DNA of 52,095 nucleotides. It comes from Gonapodya prolifera JEL478. Its lineage: Eukaryota; Monoblepharomycota; Monoblepharidomycetes; Monoblepharidales; Gonapodyaceae. Within the stretch, counting starts at the first letter, position 1. Each line of letters begins with the position of its first letter. The notes beneath the pieces are model-generated. The model saw only the letters and a program-made list of their open reading frames with translations. It was not told the origin of the DNA and did no database searches. A program made the position numbers and the translations under genes. Location of the stretch: positions 2,115 to 54,209 of the forward strand of contig KQ965882.1 of the NCBI GenBank assembly GCA_001574975.1, given 5' to 3'. Below are positions 34,401 through 48,128 of this stretch, one piece after another.

Positions 34401-34848
34401 AGCTGTGAGGCTGTTGGAGCATGTTGTTGAAATCACCGCACATTCCACTGCGGAGGAGCATCCAGAGCAGTTGAAGTCTCAGCAGTCACTTGCCATCGCA
34501 TACAAAGCAAATGGACATTTAGAGAAGGCTGTTCCCCTTCTGAACCGTGCAGTGTCCATCGCTGGGCGCACAATGTCAGTTGACCACCCATCGCGGGTGT
34601 TGTGGGAGCGGCAACTAAGGGACATGCGCGAAGTATTGGATCAAGTTGGTGAAACCACCACCTCTCGACCCAGAGACTTTGATATCGGAGCTGTTGCAGT
34701 CGCGGCAGAGACTGCGCAATACTCGGCTCTGACGCTACAGCTACCGAGTGATGCTTCACAGAGTGTTGACGGTGCTGATGGAGGTGACGACATGGAGATG
34801 AGTACGTTCCGCTTCGTGTGGGAGTTGTTCGCCATGCTACTGTGGTAG
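31409..34848 (+). CDS. Kinase-NB-ARC-TPR fusion protein, copy D (intact NLR-like STAND protein)
   Basis: Five exons at 31409-31600, 31677-31844, 31908-32192, 32276-32561 and 32627-34848 join to 1050 residues. Exons 2 and 3 have exactly the lengths of copy B (168 and 285). Kinase: GSGGYG loop, KVAVKVL, HADLNPLN, DFGLAKFE, MAPERMM. NB-ARC: GLGGVGKT at 352-359 as in B, FLIVDNADD, RILFTTRSN, LTCLPLAIAQAAAYF, LYDMHRLVHASARKWL. Only six TPR units follow (33874-34629), all exactly 42 codons. The tail is acidic (DGADGGDDMEM) and ends in an aromatic amphipathic segment FRFVWELFAMLLW rather than the long hydrophobic helix of B. All switch and catalytic motifs are present, so it is probably functional. 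Immune or self-recognition receptor role is inferred from domain architecture. Confidence 0.93.
33874..34629 (+). repeat. Six tandem TPR units in copy D (126-bp period)
   Basis: Six 42-codon units, for example DNGQVEKAVELLGTVVAIRT and ANGQVAKAVELLETVVAIRT. The first two units and the last align with the first two and last of copy B, so the three-unit difference lies in the middle of the array. Confidence 0.85.
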
Positions 34849-36181
34849 CGCACGTTCCGGTGGCAGTCTATTTTGCCGATAAATATTGAGCTTCGAAGAG
34901 TAGTTCGCACTTCTGAGCGTTGGTTTTCCACATTTCCTTTATTCATTTAAATTTGTAGCTTTGTATGTATCTACTGTGTCGCTACTGGCTGTAGCGCGAG
35001 ATAATGTACTCTCTTGGTGTCCGAAGCTCGCAGCGTCATCCAGTTGACAATCGTGCCTTTCTTTTGTGCAAGATGTATATCTCGTGCGACGTGAACAACT
35101 TGTCGCTTACCAACTGACTGTTTCGAGGTGGATCATGGTCTGACGTTCGAGTTTGTGTTTTCGCGGAGCTGAGGTTCACGCTTGCCACCGACATCGAATA
35201 TTATTTACGGCGCACGCCCTTTTGAAAATAAATATGTTGTCTTATTCTACGACATAAACTCGGAAAGACGCATTTGGAAAAGGCAGGTGCTGGCTAGTCA
35301 TACTCCGGGAATAAAATTGCTGCAGTGTCCTAGAAGGGTTAGCGTCATTCATTCCGAGAGTATTTAGCCCAAACAAGTATCAAGACTTAACGCACATCCC
35401 CTGTGTAAGGTGGAAACCCAGCAAGAGTTTCCTCAGAGTCCCAACCAAACCGGAATTTGACGAGCGCGTTTCCGAGTGCCGCAGCCTTTGCTGTTGCTAT
35501 TCCGTCCAGCTCGGTCTTTGCATTACTGTCGTAATCCCATTTGCTGGGTGTCACGCATAAGTGCTTGAGATGGGCAATTTCACGAACGACGTGTGCCGCC
35601 TGGCGACATCAGGAATCACTCGAGAGTCCGTTATGAACGTTTCCATATTTGGGCAGGCTCGACCACTCTCGAGAACCGAGTATGAGCAACCAGGGATCAC
35701 TGAATGAAGCGCCCAACGGCAATCCGGACGGCTCTTTTTATTGGCTAAAAGACCGGCTCGCTAACGATACTATATATTGAACGGCGTTGCCTCCCAATTG
35801 AGATGGACGATGGCGGTGAGAAAACCCGTTCAGAGTCGGTGACAATTGAAGCGTTGATCTCGAACTAAGTGTGCTAGTGTATATCTTATCGCTATCAAAG
35901 AGGTTAACACGAAGTAAAAGTGTCATTGTTATGTTGTAATTTGTTAAACTTGGTGAAAGTGATAGTCTCCTATTTGATACTCCCGGCAGTAGAGACCAGC
36001 CGCGACGTCAGGCGGAAGGCACTCTGGTCTCACATCAAAGGAACTAACGCTGCTTTGAATGGGAGTTCGCATTGTATGTACAAAATTAGATAAGTAACTT
36101 CTAACCAAAAAAAGACAATAACGATTTACATGAAAGTGAACGTTCGGATATCGCGAAGTACACCGGCAAACTCGAAACTTC
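34849..36181. other. AT-rich gene-free stretch
   Basis: About 1.3 kb between the convergent ends of copy D and the zinc-finger gene. AT content is higher than in neighbouring genes and frames are short. I see no RNA gene, repeat or transposon. Confidence 0.45.
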
Positions 36182-39100
36182 TCAATGAATCCGTCCCGTT
36201 CCCACAATCTTGGACATATCCGCCTTCTCCAAAATCTTCTCCAGCTCTTCCATCCCTCCCTGCGCCCTCAACTGCTCCAGCATCTTGGCCGCATCAAGAC
36301 TCGTCGGGGACGCCGACGCACTCGAGAGGCTGTTGGTTCGTCCGCGCTTCCGTGGGGCGGTATCGGAAGGTGTAGCGCGGTTCAGTGAGATGTCCGGATT
36401 TGTCGTGAGCAAGGGATGTGGGACGGAAGAGAAGGGTTCGGCGGCAGTTGGTACAGGGAAAGGTGCGGTCGAAGGTGGTGACGTAAGCGGGTGCGCACTG
36501 GGAAATCCCGGCACGTTCCTCCCATTGAACCCTCCAAGCCCGCTTGTCAACCCCACCGGAACCAACCGCACAGGGCGCGGTCCGTGCAACACCGGCTGCG
36601 GTGTCTGACGCGCCACGAGGTCGTCCAAGTGCAGATCCTGTTTCTGAAATTGTTGATGAGGAATGTTGATCGGGGAAGTTTGCAGGGTTGGGGTCGGCAA
36701 GCTAGCACTTCCATAGTTCCCAGTTGGAGGCGCAGTTGCTCGATTCGTGAAGACGAGAGGTTCTGGCTTCACACTCAACAACCGGCCTGTCATTCCATGA
36801 GAGCTCGGAGCCTGGGAGCCGCCACCGTGATTTGCTACAGCTTGCAGTAACCTGGCAGTTGCGCCAGCATCGGGTGATTCTCCACCCATCACAAAGTCCA
36901 ACCATGCGTCATCCCCAATCGCTGCGTCTGCGGTGACCTGCCTTGGCTCAGACCGTGGAGGCTCGGCTCTCTGCACCGCGTTCACGGTTGGACTGCTGGT
37001 AACCATCGAAAGGGCGGAGACGAAAGGGCCAGGTGGTGGCGCCGAGAACCCGAACACGGGGTTGGTGAAGACTGGCATTGACGTTGGAAGGGGGTAATCA
37101 GGCACAAAGGAACTTAGGACCGGTCGAGCAAAATGGGTCAAGGATGGAGGTGCGCCGAGGAGAAGGTGTGACGGGACAGTACTCGGGAACCCCATCAAGG
37201 ATGTCAACTGTTGGGCAGCAGCGAGGGTCATGGTTGACGGTAACCGAGCGAGGTTCACCGAGGCTGCAAGGTTGGGGTCGAAGGGAATAGGTGGAGTGCC
37301 TTGAAAGGGAACACCAAAGGGGGATCCATTCGATGCAAGGTTGGTAAGCTGCGACGCATCAAACGGTCCGTAAAAGTACCCCGCTGGCATATTAGACGCT
37401 TCTGCAGGAGATGATTCCTGTGGTGTCGGAGCCGGGGGTGTCATTATTGGCAATGACCAGCGTCCTGGTAGGCTCCCCAAAGGGTGACCACCTCCTGTCG
37501 CACTCGGAGGAGTGCCAGGTCCTGCGGAAAGCGGACTCCCGCTCTCCATTTTCGTGGCCATACTCCCCTTATCCCGCTTGGGCGCCTCGCTGGTCTTGGC
37601 GGCGTGCGACGTCTCCGCGTGTCGCTGCAGGGTATCCTGCCGTGCGAATCTCGCCCCGCACGTCCCGCACGCGTACCCGTCCACCACGCCGTGCGTGCCT
37701 CGAAGGTGTCGCGACAAGTGGGACGCGCGGGAAAATACGCGACCGCATCCGACGGATGAGCAGGGGAAGTGGCCGTTGGTTTCTTCGCCGGACCGGGCCG
37801 AGTCCGGGCGGGCGGGAGGAGTGATCGTCCGTTGAAGCGAGAGCGTGGCGGATGACGGACGGTGGATGGGAATCATAGGCGGGTCTGGTTTGGTGGGAAT
37901 TAGAGGAGATGGAACGGGGGGCGAGCTCGAGACCGGGGTAATTTCCGTGTTTGACGGGGTGGTGGAACCTTCGTCAACGATCACCGCAGACCTCCGCTTT
38001 CGAGACGACATCGACCGATTCGTGGCAGCCGCAGATCGCGAGTTCTCCAAAATCTCAGGCTCCGGGTCATAATCACGGGCAGCCGTTCGGGTCGTTTTGG
38101 ATGTCGACTTTTGGGTCCGGAACGGCCCAGACGACACGGCCGACGATTTTGAGGCGGATTTTTTGTGCGAGCTGATATCGTAGGATCCGGCCAGGTGGAC
38201 TCGTTCGTGCCGTTTAAGCTCGTCTGATCGTGCGAACCTAGTGAAAGGAGACGTCGGTGATGGAGTTACACACCTGTGACTTTGGGGCATTCATGATGTG
38301 GAGTCCGTATAGTACCCACTTTTTGCCACAATGTACCGCATTGCATTGACTGAGATACAGTTGTAACGAATCGATGAATCTTGTCCCCATCGAGACTAAT
38401 TAACGCGCAAGATTCTGACTCACTATGGTTTCTCGCCGGTGTGAATCCTGGAATGGCGGGCAAGATGTTCACTATATTACAGAAACGCAGAAATCACGTC
38501 AGCACACATCACTGTGATGGAACGGTCACCCTAATTACCTTCGAAAAAAGGCTTTCCCGCATTCCGAGCACACATAAGGCCGCTCTTCGGTTATATCGGC
38601 ATATGTGACGTCGGCGCCTTTTTTTCGCTTCCGCTTGAGTGTGGATGGACGGAACTTTGTCGCACTCGATTGTTGATCCTGCAGAAGCGGAATTGTTTGG
38701 AAGTCCGAGTCGTCACGGTTGTCCTCCCCTGTGTTTTGCATATTCCCTGGAGAGACGAGGTCCATCCCGTCCTCAAAATCACTATCTTCCCCAGCATCCG
38801 AGCCTTCTCCCGAGTCCACCGATATAGCGTGGCCTTCTGGGGATCCTGCCTGTGAGTCTCCCAAAGGATCGTAGTCATCCACCGAGGTCGGAGCTCCATC
38901 GAACTGGAAGCTTTCATAGTGACCGTATGAGGTAAACACGTCGGTAGGGGCGTGTGACGCCGGGCTGATGTCCGTAGTACTTCCGGTTCCGAATATATCA
39001 GCGAATCCAGGTGAGAAAGGAATCGCCGATAACATGACGCTCGATTCAAGCTTTGATGAGCCGGTGGAATGGAGGGGCTCGTGGCTCTGTATACGGGATG

Positions 39101-39182
39101 TTTGCTGTTCGTTGGCGCCGCGGTAATTGGTGTTGTATAACTGCGAATCGGCGTGGCCAGGAATCATGGCCATATATCCCAT
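36182..39182 (-). CDS. C2H2 zinc-finger transcription factor
   Basis: Nuclear DNA-binding regulator. ATG at 39182. Exon 1 encodes an acidic Ser/Asp-rich region (SDAGEDSDFEDGMDLVSPG) and a basic stretch LKRKRKKG, then finger 1 begins PYVCSECGKAFFR. It continues across an intron as SEHLARHSRIHTGEKPY (about 38470-38420). A second finger is seen only from its helix, RFARSDELKRHERVHL; its cysteine half around 38230-38300 is not clear, so that junction is uncertain or the finger is atypical. Fingers 3 and 4 follow in the long last exon: FPCSSVGCGRVFSRASHLSR and YACGTCGARFARQDTLQRHA. The rest is low-complexity, Pro/Ser/Gly-rich sequence ending DMSKIVGTGRIH at 36182. Target genes unknown. The RSDELKRH helix resembles fungal Msn2/CreA-type GC-box binders. 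Confidence 0.85.
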
Positions 39183-39931
39183 CAGCCAGACTTAGAGACA
39201 GCGTCAAACGTCTTCGATCGAAAGAACCGTTCGGAGTCGCAGCCCGCCTAGTTTGTCGCCTCTTCGGTGGATGATCATGAGGCACGCGCAGTGTATCACG
39301 TCAGAATTGGCCGAGAACACACGCAACACACTCCGCACGACAGCACCAAGAGTATTCACTTCTCGATCCCGGATTGCGTCCAGAGTACGTCCGTAATTAT
39401 GTCGCTTTCGTCGGATATGGTCAAGACGCTTAGGTCCAGGATCGTGTGGCACAGCAAGCAGGGGGTTGATAAGAGCCTTGTCCTTTTTGATGAAGAATAC
39501 TTTCAAGTTCAGCCAGCGACGACACAGCACTATTGCCAATCCATCAACGGTATCTCTCAAAGGGTCGAATGTGAATGCTTTTACCGGCTCGTGCATTCAT
39601 CTCACGGTTGCCTTACGATTCCTCACCTCAGTGTCGTCAGTTATGGATTTAGGGTCTGTCACTGAAAGCTTCATACTTGAGGATCTCCGCGGACTATATA
39701 GTGACTCTCTGGACTGTACTTTGTCGCAACAGTGCGTCGACGTAACTTGGATGAACAGAAAGATTGCCACCTCGCCCGTTTCAGCCATTTGACCCAGCGA
39801 ACAACATATCGTAAGTTATGATGCTTCATGTAATTAAGAAAGTTTGCTCCAAAATGAATTGGAATGGACGAAGTTCAAAAGTGAGGCGAACATTGCACTC
39901 GTCCCTTCTTGTTCCCGTCCTCCTGAATCAC
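39183..39931. other. Divergent promoter region
   Basis: About 750 bases between the start of the minus-strand zinc-finger gene and the plus-strand PFK-2/FBPase-2 gene. Open frames here are short and unsupported. It presumably contains both promoters. Confidence 0.4.
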
Positions 39932-43392
<3,461 letters not shown>

Positions 43393-43667
43393 AATTATGC
43401 TGCGTTTGGAGGCTCCCCCGCAATTTGTCATGCATTCTGGTCAATTTCGTGTAACTGAGCTCAGCCTTTGATGATGATGTCTCTAAATTAGATGATCGGT
43501 GTTTCGTCATGCAAAGAAGCTCGGTCTGATGAAGTTTGCAGGTCATAACTCGCAAATAAGCACCATGCATGTCAACCATTCCAAATCAAATTAAATCATT
43601 CATCTTTTTCATGGTTTCCTGGGCACCGAGATCTAGTACATGTCACTGGCTCTTGTAATGATCCCCT

Positions 43668-45463
43668 CTATGCGGGAAACGTAAGATTCACGACCGTCCC
43701 CTGCGGCAAGGGTGTCTCGATCGCCTGCAACATCCCCTCCAACATCCTACAATTCCTCTCCTGTACATCGGGCATCTGTTCCATAGCCATACCCCCCGTC
43801 TGGAAAAACAACCGCTCCCTGCCCTCAACTGACCAGGGCTTCCACTCGGGCGTACCATCGAGCCGACCCACGTTCGGGTCCAACGTGCGCACAAAACTCG
43901 CCCAGTATGCCATCGTGATGTTTACAATGGGCGCGTTGGTGGTGAAGTAGCTTTTTGGAGGCGCGCCGTCAGTGTTGTTGGGCCCGAACACGGCATCGAG
44001 TTCGATGGTGTGGTACGCTCCAAACCCGAGCTGTTCCTGCTCAGGATCAATGGGCCCGAACCGGTAGTTGTACGTGGGGACTCCGGCAGTAGCAAGCCCG
44101 TTCTGCAGCACGCGCGTGGGGCAAAACGCGCGGTAGTCACGGTGCGCGTTGGCAATCTGCCGCCAAAGAACGCCTGAGTTGTTGAACACCGGTTGCGGGA
44201 CGGCGAGGTATGTTTGGTTGAGCAGTGACAGTGAGTAGTTGCTGAGCACGTTGAAGGCCTGCCCCTGCATCACGGCAAATGCCTGTTCCGTTTTGTTGGT
44301 GCTTTGCGGTACGTTCTTGGTGCCTTCGTCTTGGCAGTTTCCCCATATGGTCGGTACGTGGAGGAAGACACCGGCGGCGTAGCTTTGCAGCGACGGGGTC
44401 TTGATGAGGTCGTCGTCCAGGTGCGGGTTGAATTGGCATTGCTCGGTTTGCAGCGCCGACGCGTTCACAGCCCGCATGCATGCCAGCGTGTCGTTGGACC
44501 CGAAGCAGCCCGAAGCGTTCACGAGGCAGTTGTACATCTCTTGGCCCTGGTCCAGTGTGCGGATCGTGGCGAACGAGGCCGACTCGAGGATGGCACCTTT
44601 GATGAGGGATGGGTACTTGTCTTTGAGCGCGGGAAGAAGGAGGGCAACGGCGGTGGCACCCGCCGAGTCGCCCGAGATGACGATTTGGTCCGGGTTCCCC
44701 CCGAATTTGGCGATGTTGCGCTCTGTCCATACAAGGCCCTGGATGATGTCCTTGATCCCGTTATTGAGACTGCCCCCCGCCACGATCTCGCGGCTCTGGG
44801 CGAACCCGAACGGGCCTACGCGGTAGTTAACTTGGATCACAATAATGTCGCCGAAGAGCGCGAGTTGGGAGCCGTTGAAGTTGGCGTTGGAGTTGGATTG
44901 GAAGCCGCCGCCTGATTACGAAATGGAGGGATGTCGATGTGATGAAAAGTCTGCTGCCAGCTCAACTGGATGAGACGGCTCACCTTGAGCAAAATACATG
45001 ACTGGCAGCTGCGAGTCCTGTGTAGCATTCGCGGGCGCAAAGATGTTGACAAACAGGCAGTCCTCCGAGACCGTAAACCTGCGATTCGGCTTCATCGTAA
45101 AGTCTGACGGTTGGCGCGGGAGGCAGATTGGCCTGAACGCAGTGCAATTGACAACATCGGTTGTTGGGAGAGGGTCCGCGGGGGCGGAGAAGCGGAGTGG
45201 GCCGAGTGGGGGGGCGGCGAAGGGGACTTGAAGGGTGGCGGTTGCGGGATAGAAAGACGCGTAAAGGATTGAATGTCAGAGTGATGGCGCAGAAAAGGTT
45301 GGAACGTCTCACCTCCAAGCCACTGGGTGACCCCCATGGCTGTTTCTCTTCCCTGTAGCTGGGTGTACCCGAGATCGACCAGCGACGGGACAGCCGACAC
45401 GCTGAGTGCGAGAATCAGGACGACGACGGTCGCCGTGGAGACACATATCGATGTGGCTCGCAT
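43668..45463 (-). CDS. Secreted type B carboxylesterase (cholinesterase/lipase family)
   Basis: Alpha/beta-hydrolase that would cleave carboxylic esters outside the cell. ATG at 45463 begins a signal peptide (hydrophobic core VVVLILALSVSA). Exon 1 ends near VTQWLGG. Exon 2 (about 45230-45000) reads VPFAAPPLGPLRFSAPADPL, FRPICLPRQPSDF and SEDCLFVNIFAPAN, the family's carboxylesterase-2 signature. After a further intron come GGFQSNSNANFNGSQLALFG, VNYRVGPFGFAQ, and the nucleophile elbow GDSAGA in place of the usual GESAG. GAYHTIELDAVFG contains the catalytic His. Many Cys residues and N-glycosylation sites fit secretion. Total is about 550 residues, normal for the family. The substrate could be plant-derived esters, lipids or feruloyl groups; sequence alone does not tell. 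Intron borders are approximate. Confidence 0.9.
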
Positions 45464-46321
45464 GATGACCGGACGTGCGGTTGGGATTTAACTCTGCAAG
45501 GAGAGATCGGTTTTTGAGTGCCGCTGCAAAAGGGAAAGGGACGGGGGGCAACTCAGCCATGCTTGCACCTGCAGGTTGAGGATCTTGACCCCGCAAAGGT
45601 CAGGGCCCGACGAAGTGGCGCTCATGTTTTTTAGTGCGCGCGAGCGGTTATGGTGGCTTTTTGGTTCGGGGGCAATGAAGACATTACGTTTGAATCCCAT
45701 GGGAGAAGTTTGATGAAAGGTCATGTCATATGGAATATATGTGGACGTGAAATGTATGATACTCTTGATTAACAAAACATGCGATGTGGCCAGTAGACGT
45801 CCTCCGTGAGGAAATGAAGTACATAGCGTCGGATGGACTCAAAGCAACGTCAGAGAGCGTCACCTCACTACTGCGAGCATTAAAGTAGCTACAAAGTGAA
45901 GAGAAACCGCCAATCAATGGACCAAATGACCATGTCCTCCTCCAGGCCCGCCTTTGGGTGGAGGGTCCGACTCCAGTCGAGGACGTCGTACTTGCGCCTT
46001 TGGTACTGCCTCCACCACCTTCGTCTTCCCTGCGCAAGCTACCCTGGTCCGTTTGCTGCAGGTACAAGTCCCCGCTGGTGGAGTACTGGGACGCTCGAGT
46101 GCGAGGCAGGCGGTACGTTAAGAGGACTGCCCTCGATCTGCCCTCGGCGACGATAACAGTCCCCTTGAGCAAGATGGACTTCCAGCGGACCGGCCGCCGG
46201 GGCGGCGGTACGCGTGAACAGGGGAAGAAGCAAAAGCAGATTCCGATTTTCAACCGGAGGACGGCACCGACACGGTGCGAGACATTATCTAAACTAAATT
46301 CACGACGACATTAAGGCAGCA

Positions 46322-46363
46322 CTCACCCGATCCTCAGCCTGGCTGAGTGTTTGATCGGGTGAG
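46322..46363. repeat. Perfect two-part inverted repeat (hairpin)
   Basis: CTCACCCGATC (46322-46332) pairs exactly with GATCGGGTGAG (46353-46363). Inside it CTCAGCC (46333-46339) pairs exactly with GGCTGAG (46341-46347). One T forms the inner loop and TGTTT is bulged on one side. Eighteen perfect pairs in 42 bases make this the strongest hairpin I noticed in the window. Confidence 0.8.
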
Positions 46364-46448
46364 CGTTTCCTTGATGCCGTTGAGAAGGGCGGCCAAGTCG
46401 GCACTCGGGGCCACCTGGCGCTGGCAAAGGCCTCTCCTGCAAATGTAA

Positions 46449-46511
46449 CTTGCAAACACCCGAAATGCTCACGAATTCACGTTCAGGTGTATTGCAGGTC
46501 CCGTTTGCAAG
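46449..46511. repeat. Short inverted repeat
   Basis: CTTGCAAAC at 46449-46457 is the exact reverse complement of GTTTGCAAG at 46503-46511, 45 bases apart. It lies about 90 bases from the hairpin at 46322. Function unknown; it could be chance. Confidence 0.5.
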
Positions 46512-48128
46512 CAAGTCTGGGCAAATGGTGGTCGAAAACGCTTTGCTGAGGGGAGCAACTACAATCCTCAGCTCGACAGCAGCCTGTAACTATCGCCAAG
46601 GGAGGGAGCACGGGCCGGTACGCACCGCCATCGCATTAGCTCTCTCCTGCGGGTCCGAGACGGGGACTTCATCAGGGGGCGACCGCGTGGTGTCTTGAAG
46701 CAATTGGTGTGCATGATGATGCACGATCTGCAGCACGAATCTGCATAACCAATTGTCACAAGACACCGGGACATAAACCTTGAGATACCATCTACCGAAA
46801 AAGTTCGAGGCACGGTGACGGGACCTGCCTGCGTACCAAGGGTCGGAGGGTGGGAATGCGGATCCAGGGCAATACGCGGAAGCGCCAAAGCCACCGCGAT
46901 ATCGCCATGCCAGGGTCAGACTCAATAAAAACTGGACCGTCAACGCCTTCCCATCCATCTACTGAAGCAATGCCGAGATCTTTATCTCGCCCGTTGACCG
47001 TCCCAACGGGTGAGTAGCAGCGAGGTGAGCCGTAGTGACCGCACTCGACGTTCATAAGTCGACACACTATACCATGGACGTGGACTCGACCCACCCTCAA
47101 GCGCGCGTGGGCTCCGCTCCGGAATCGGATCTCCAATTTTAGCAACTGTGGTGTTATCGATGTGATCAAAAAACACTCCAGCGGCTAAAATTGTCGAGAC
47201 ACAGGCCAACGCGTTGAACGTGTCTACACCAATGCAAGGTTCCTGCCATCTCGCTCAATCGCGGCTGCAATTGTTCATGGCTTTGCCTTCTCCGACGGAC
47301 CTTCCTCATCAATCAAACAACACACGTCGACGTGGACCGCAAAAACTGCTTAAAGTATCTCCCCCAAAAGGCCAATCAAACTCAGGCTGGTCGAGTGTCG
47401 ACAGGCCAACATTCCTTATGGGGGCTGATGGCTTGGTCGACTCGAATGGTGTCGGCGAAGTTTGGCATTCTACGCCGCCAACTCTCTTCGTTCGACCAAG
47501 CCCACCCTGTCCATCTCGGTGCCTGGCTTCTTTTTTGGATCGCCTACAAGAGCACAGAGCACGGCAGCAGGCTTACAGCTCTATTCAGCAGCTGGTGGGA
47601 CGGTCAGTTATTCAATCACACTTCTAACGCCTCAAGGGTGTTGTTGAGAGTTTCGAAAGCTTCGATTTTGAAGGTGTCATCGAGACACTCAACACTTTCG
47701 TGTTAAACCTGCATGGTTTAACATGCACGACGCTCGTGCATCTCCGACTCCACCCAGACGTCCACCAGGAAGTCCGTTACCCTCCTAAAGAAGCACTATC
47801 AATGGAGGCTCTAATTCTTCTTTTCTTGTTCTTTTTTGCCGTTGCGGCCAGTGCAACCTCCTTGGCTTAACAATACCGCAACGGCCAAATCCCGATTAAT
47901 TACGACCCCGGATGTCCTAGCAGATGTCTGTAAGTTTCAGTTATCCATTCGCCATCGGCCCTGTCCCGCCCGGCCTGTTGGCCCCTTCCTGCTCCATTTG
48001 GTCGCATTCCATCTCAGCTGGATTAAAGGTGACTCATTCGTAAATATATAGATCACGGCAAACTAAAGTTTCACACGGTGGATAGTCGCCGGCCGACGGC
48101 CGTCCAACCGGCCACCCCATCGGATCAA

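Larger units (their letters stand above)
45464..48128. other. 2.7 kb without a convincing gene
   Basis: A plus-strand frame at 45958-46314 (118 codons, LVLPPPPSSSLRKLPWSVCC) and frames at 47214-47706 are the longest, but none shows a family motif or a credible intron chain. The stretch contains two inverted repeats (46322-46363 and 46449-46511). It may hold relics too decayed to name. Confidence 0.4.

Noticed and set aside
9426-34848. CRISPR-like array or transposon as the source of the repeats
   Set aside because: The periodicity is a 126-bp in-frame coding repeat with TPR consensus; no spacers, terminal repeats or transposase were seen.
45726-46314. Overlapping 118- and 175-codon frames on opposite strands
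   Set aside because: No family motif or intron chain; such frames are expected by chance in GC-rich DNA.
47214-47706. Plus-strand frames that briefly looked like a glycoside hydrolase segment (TKPTLSISVPGFFFGS)
   Set aside because: No catalytic motif, stops on both sides, and similarity rests on a few residues only.
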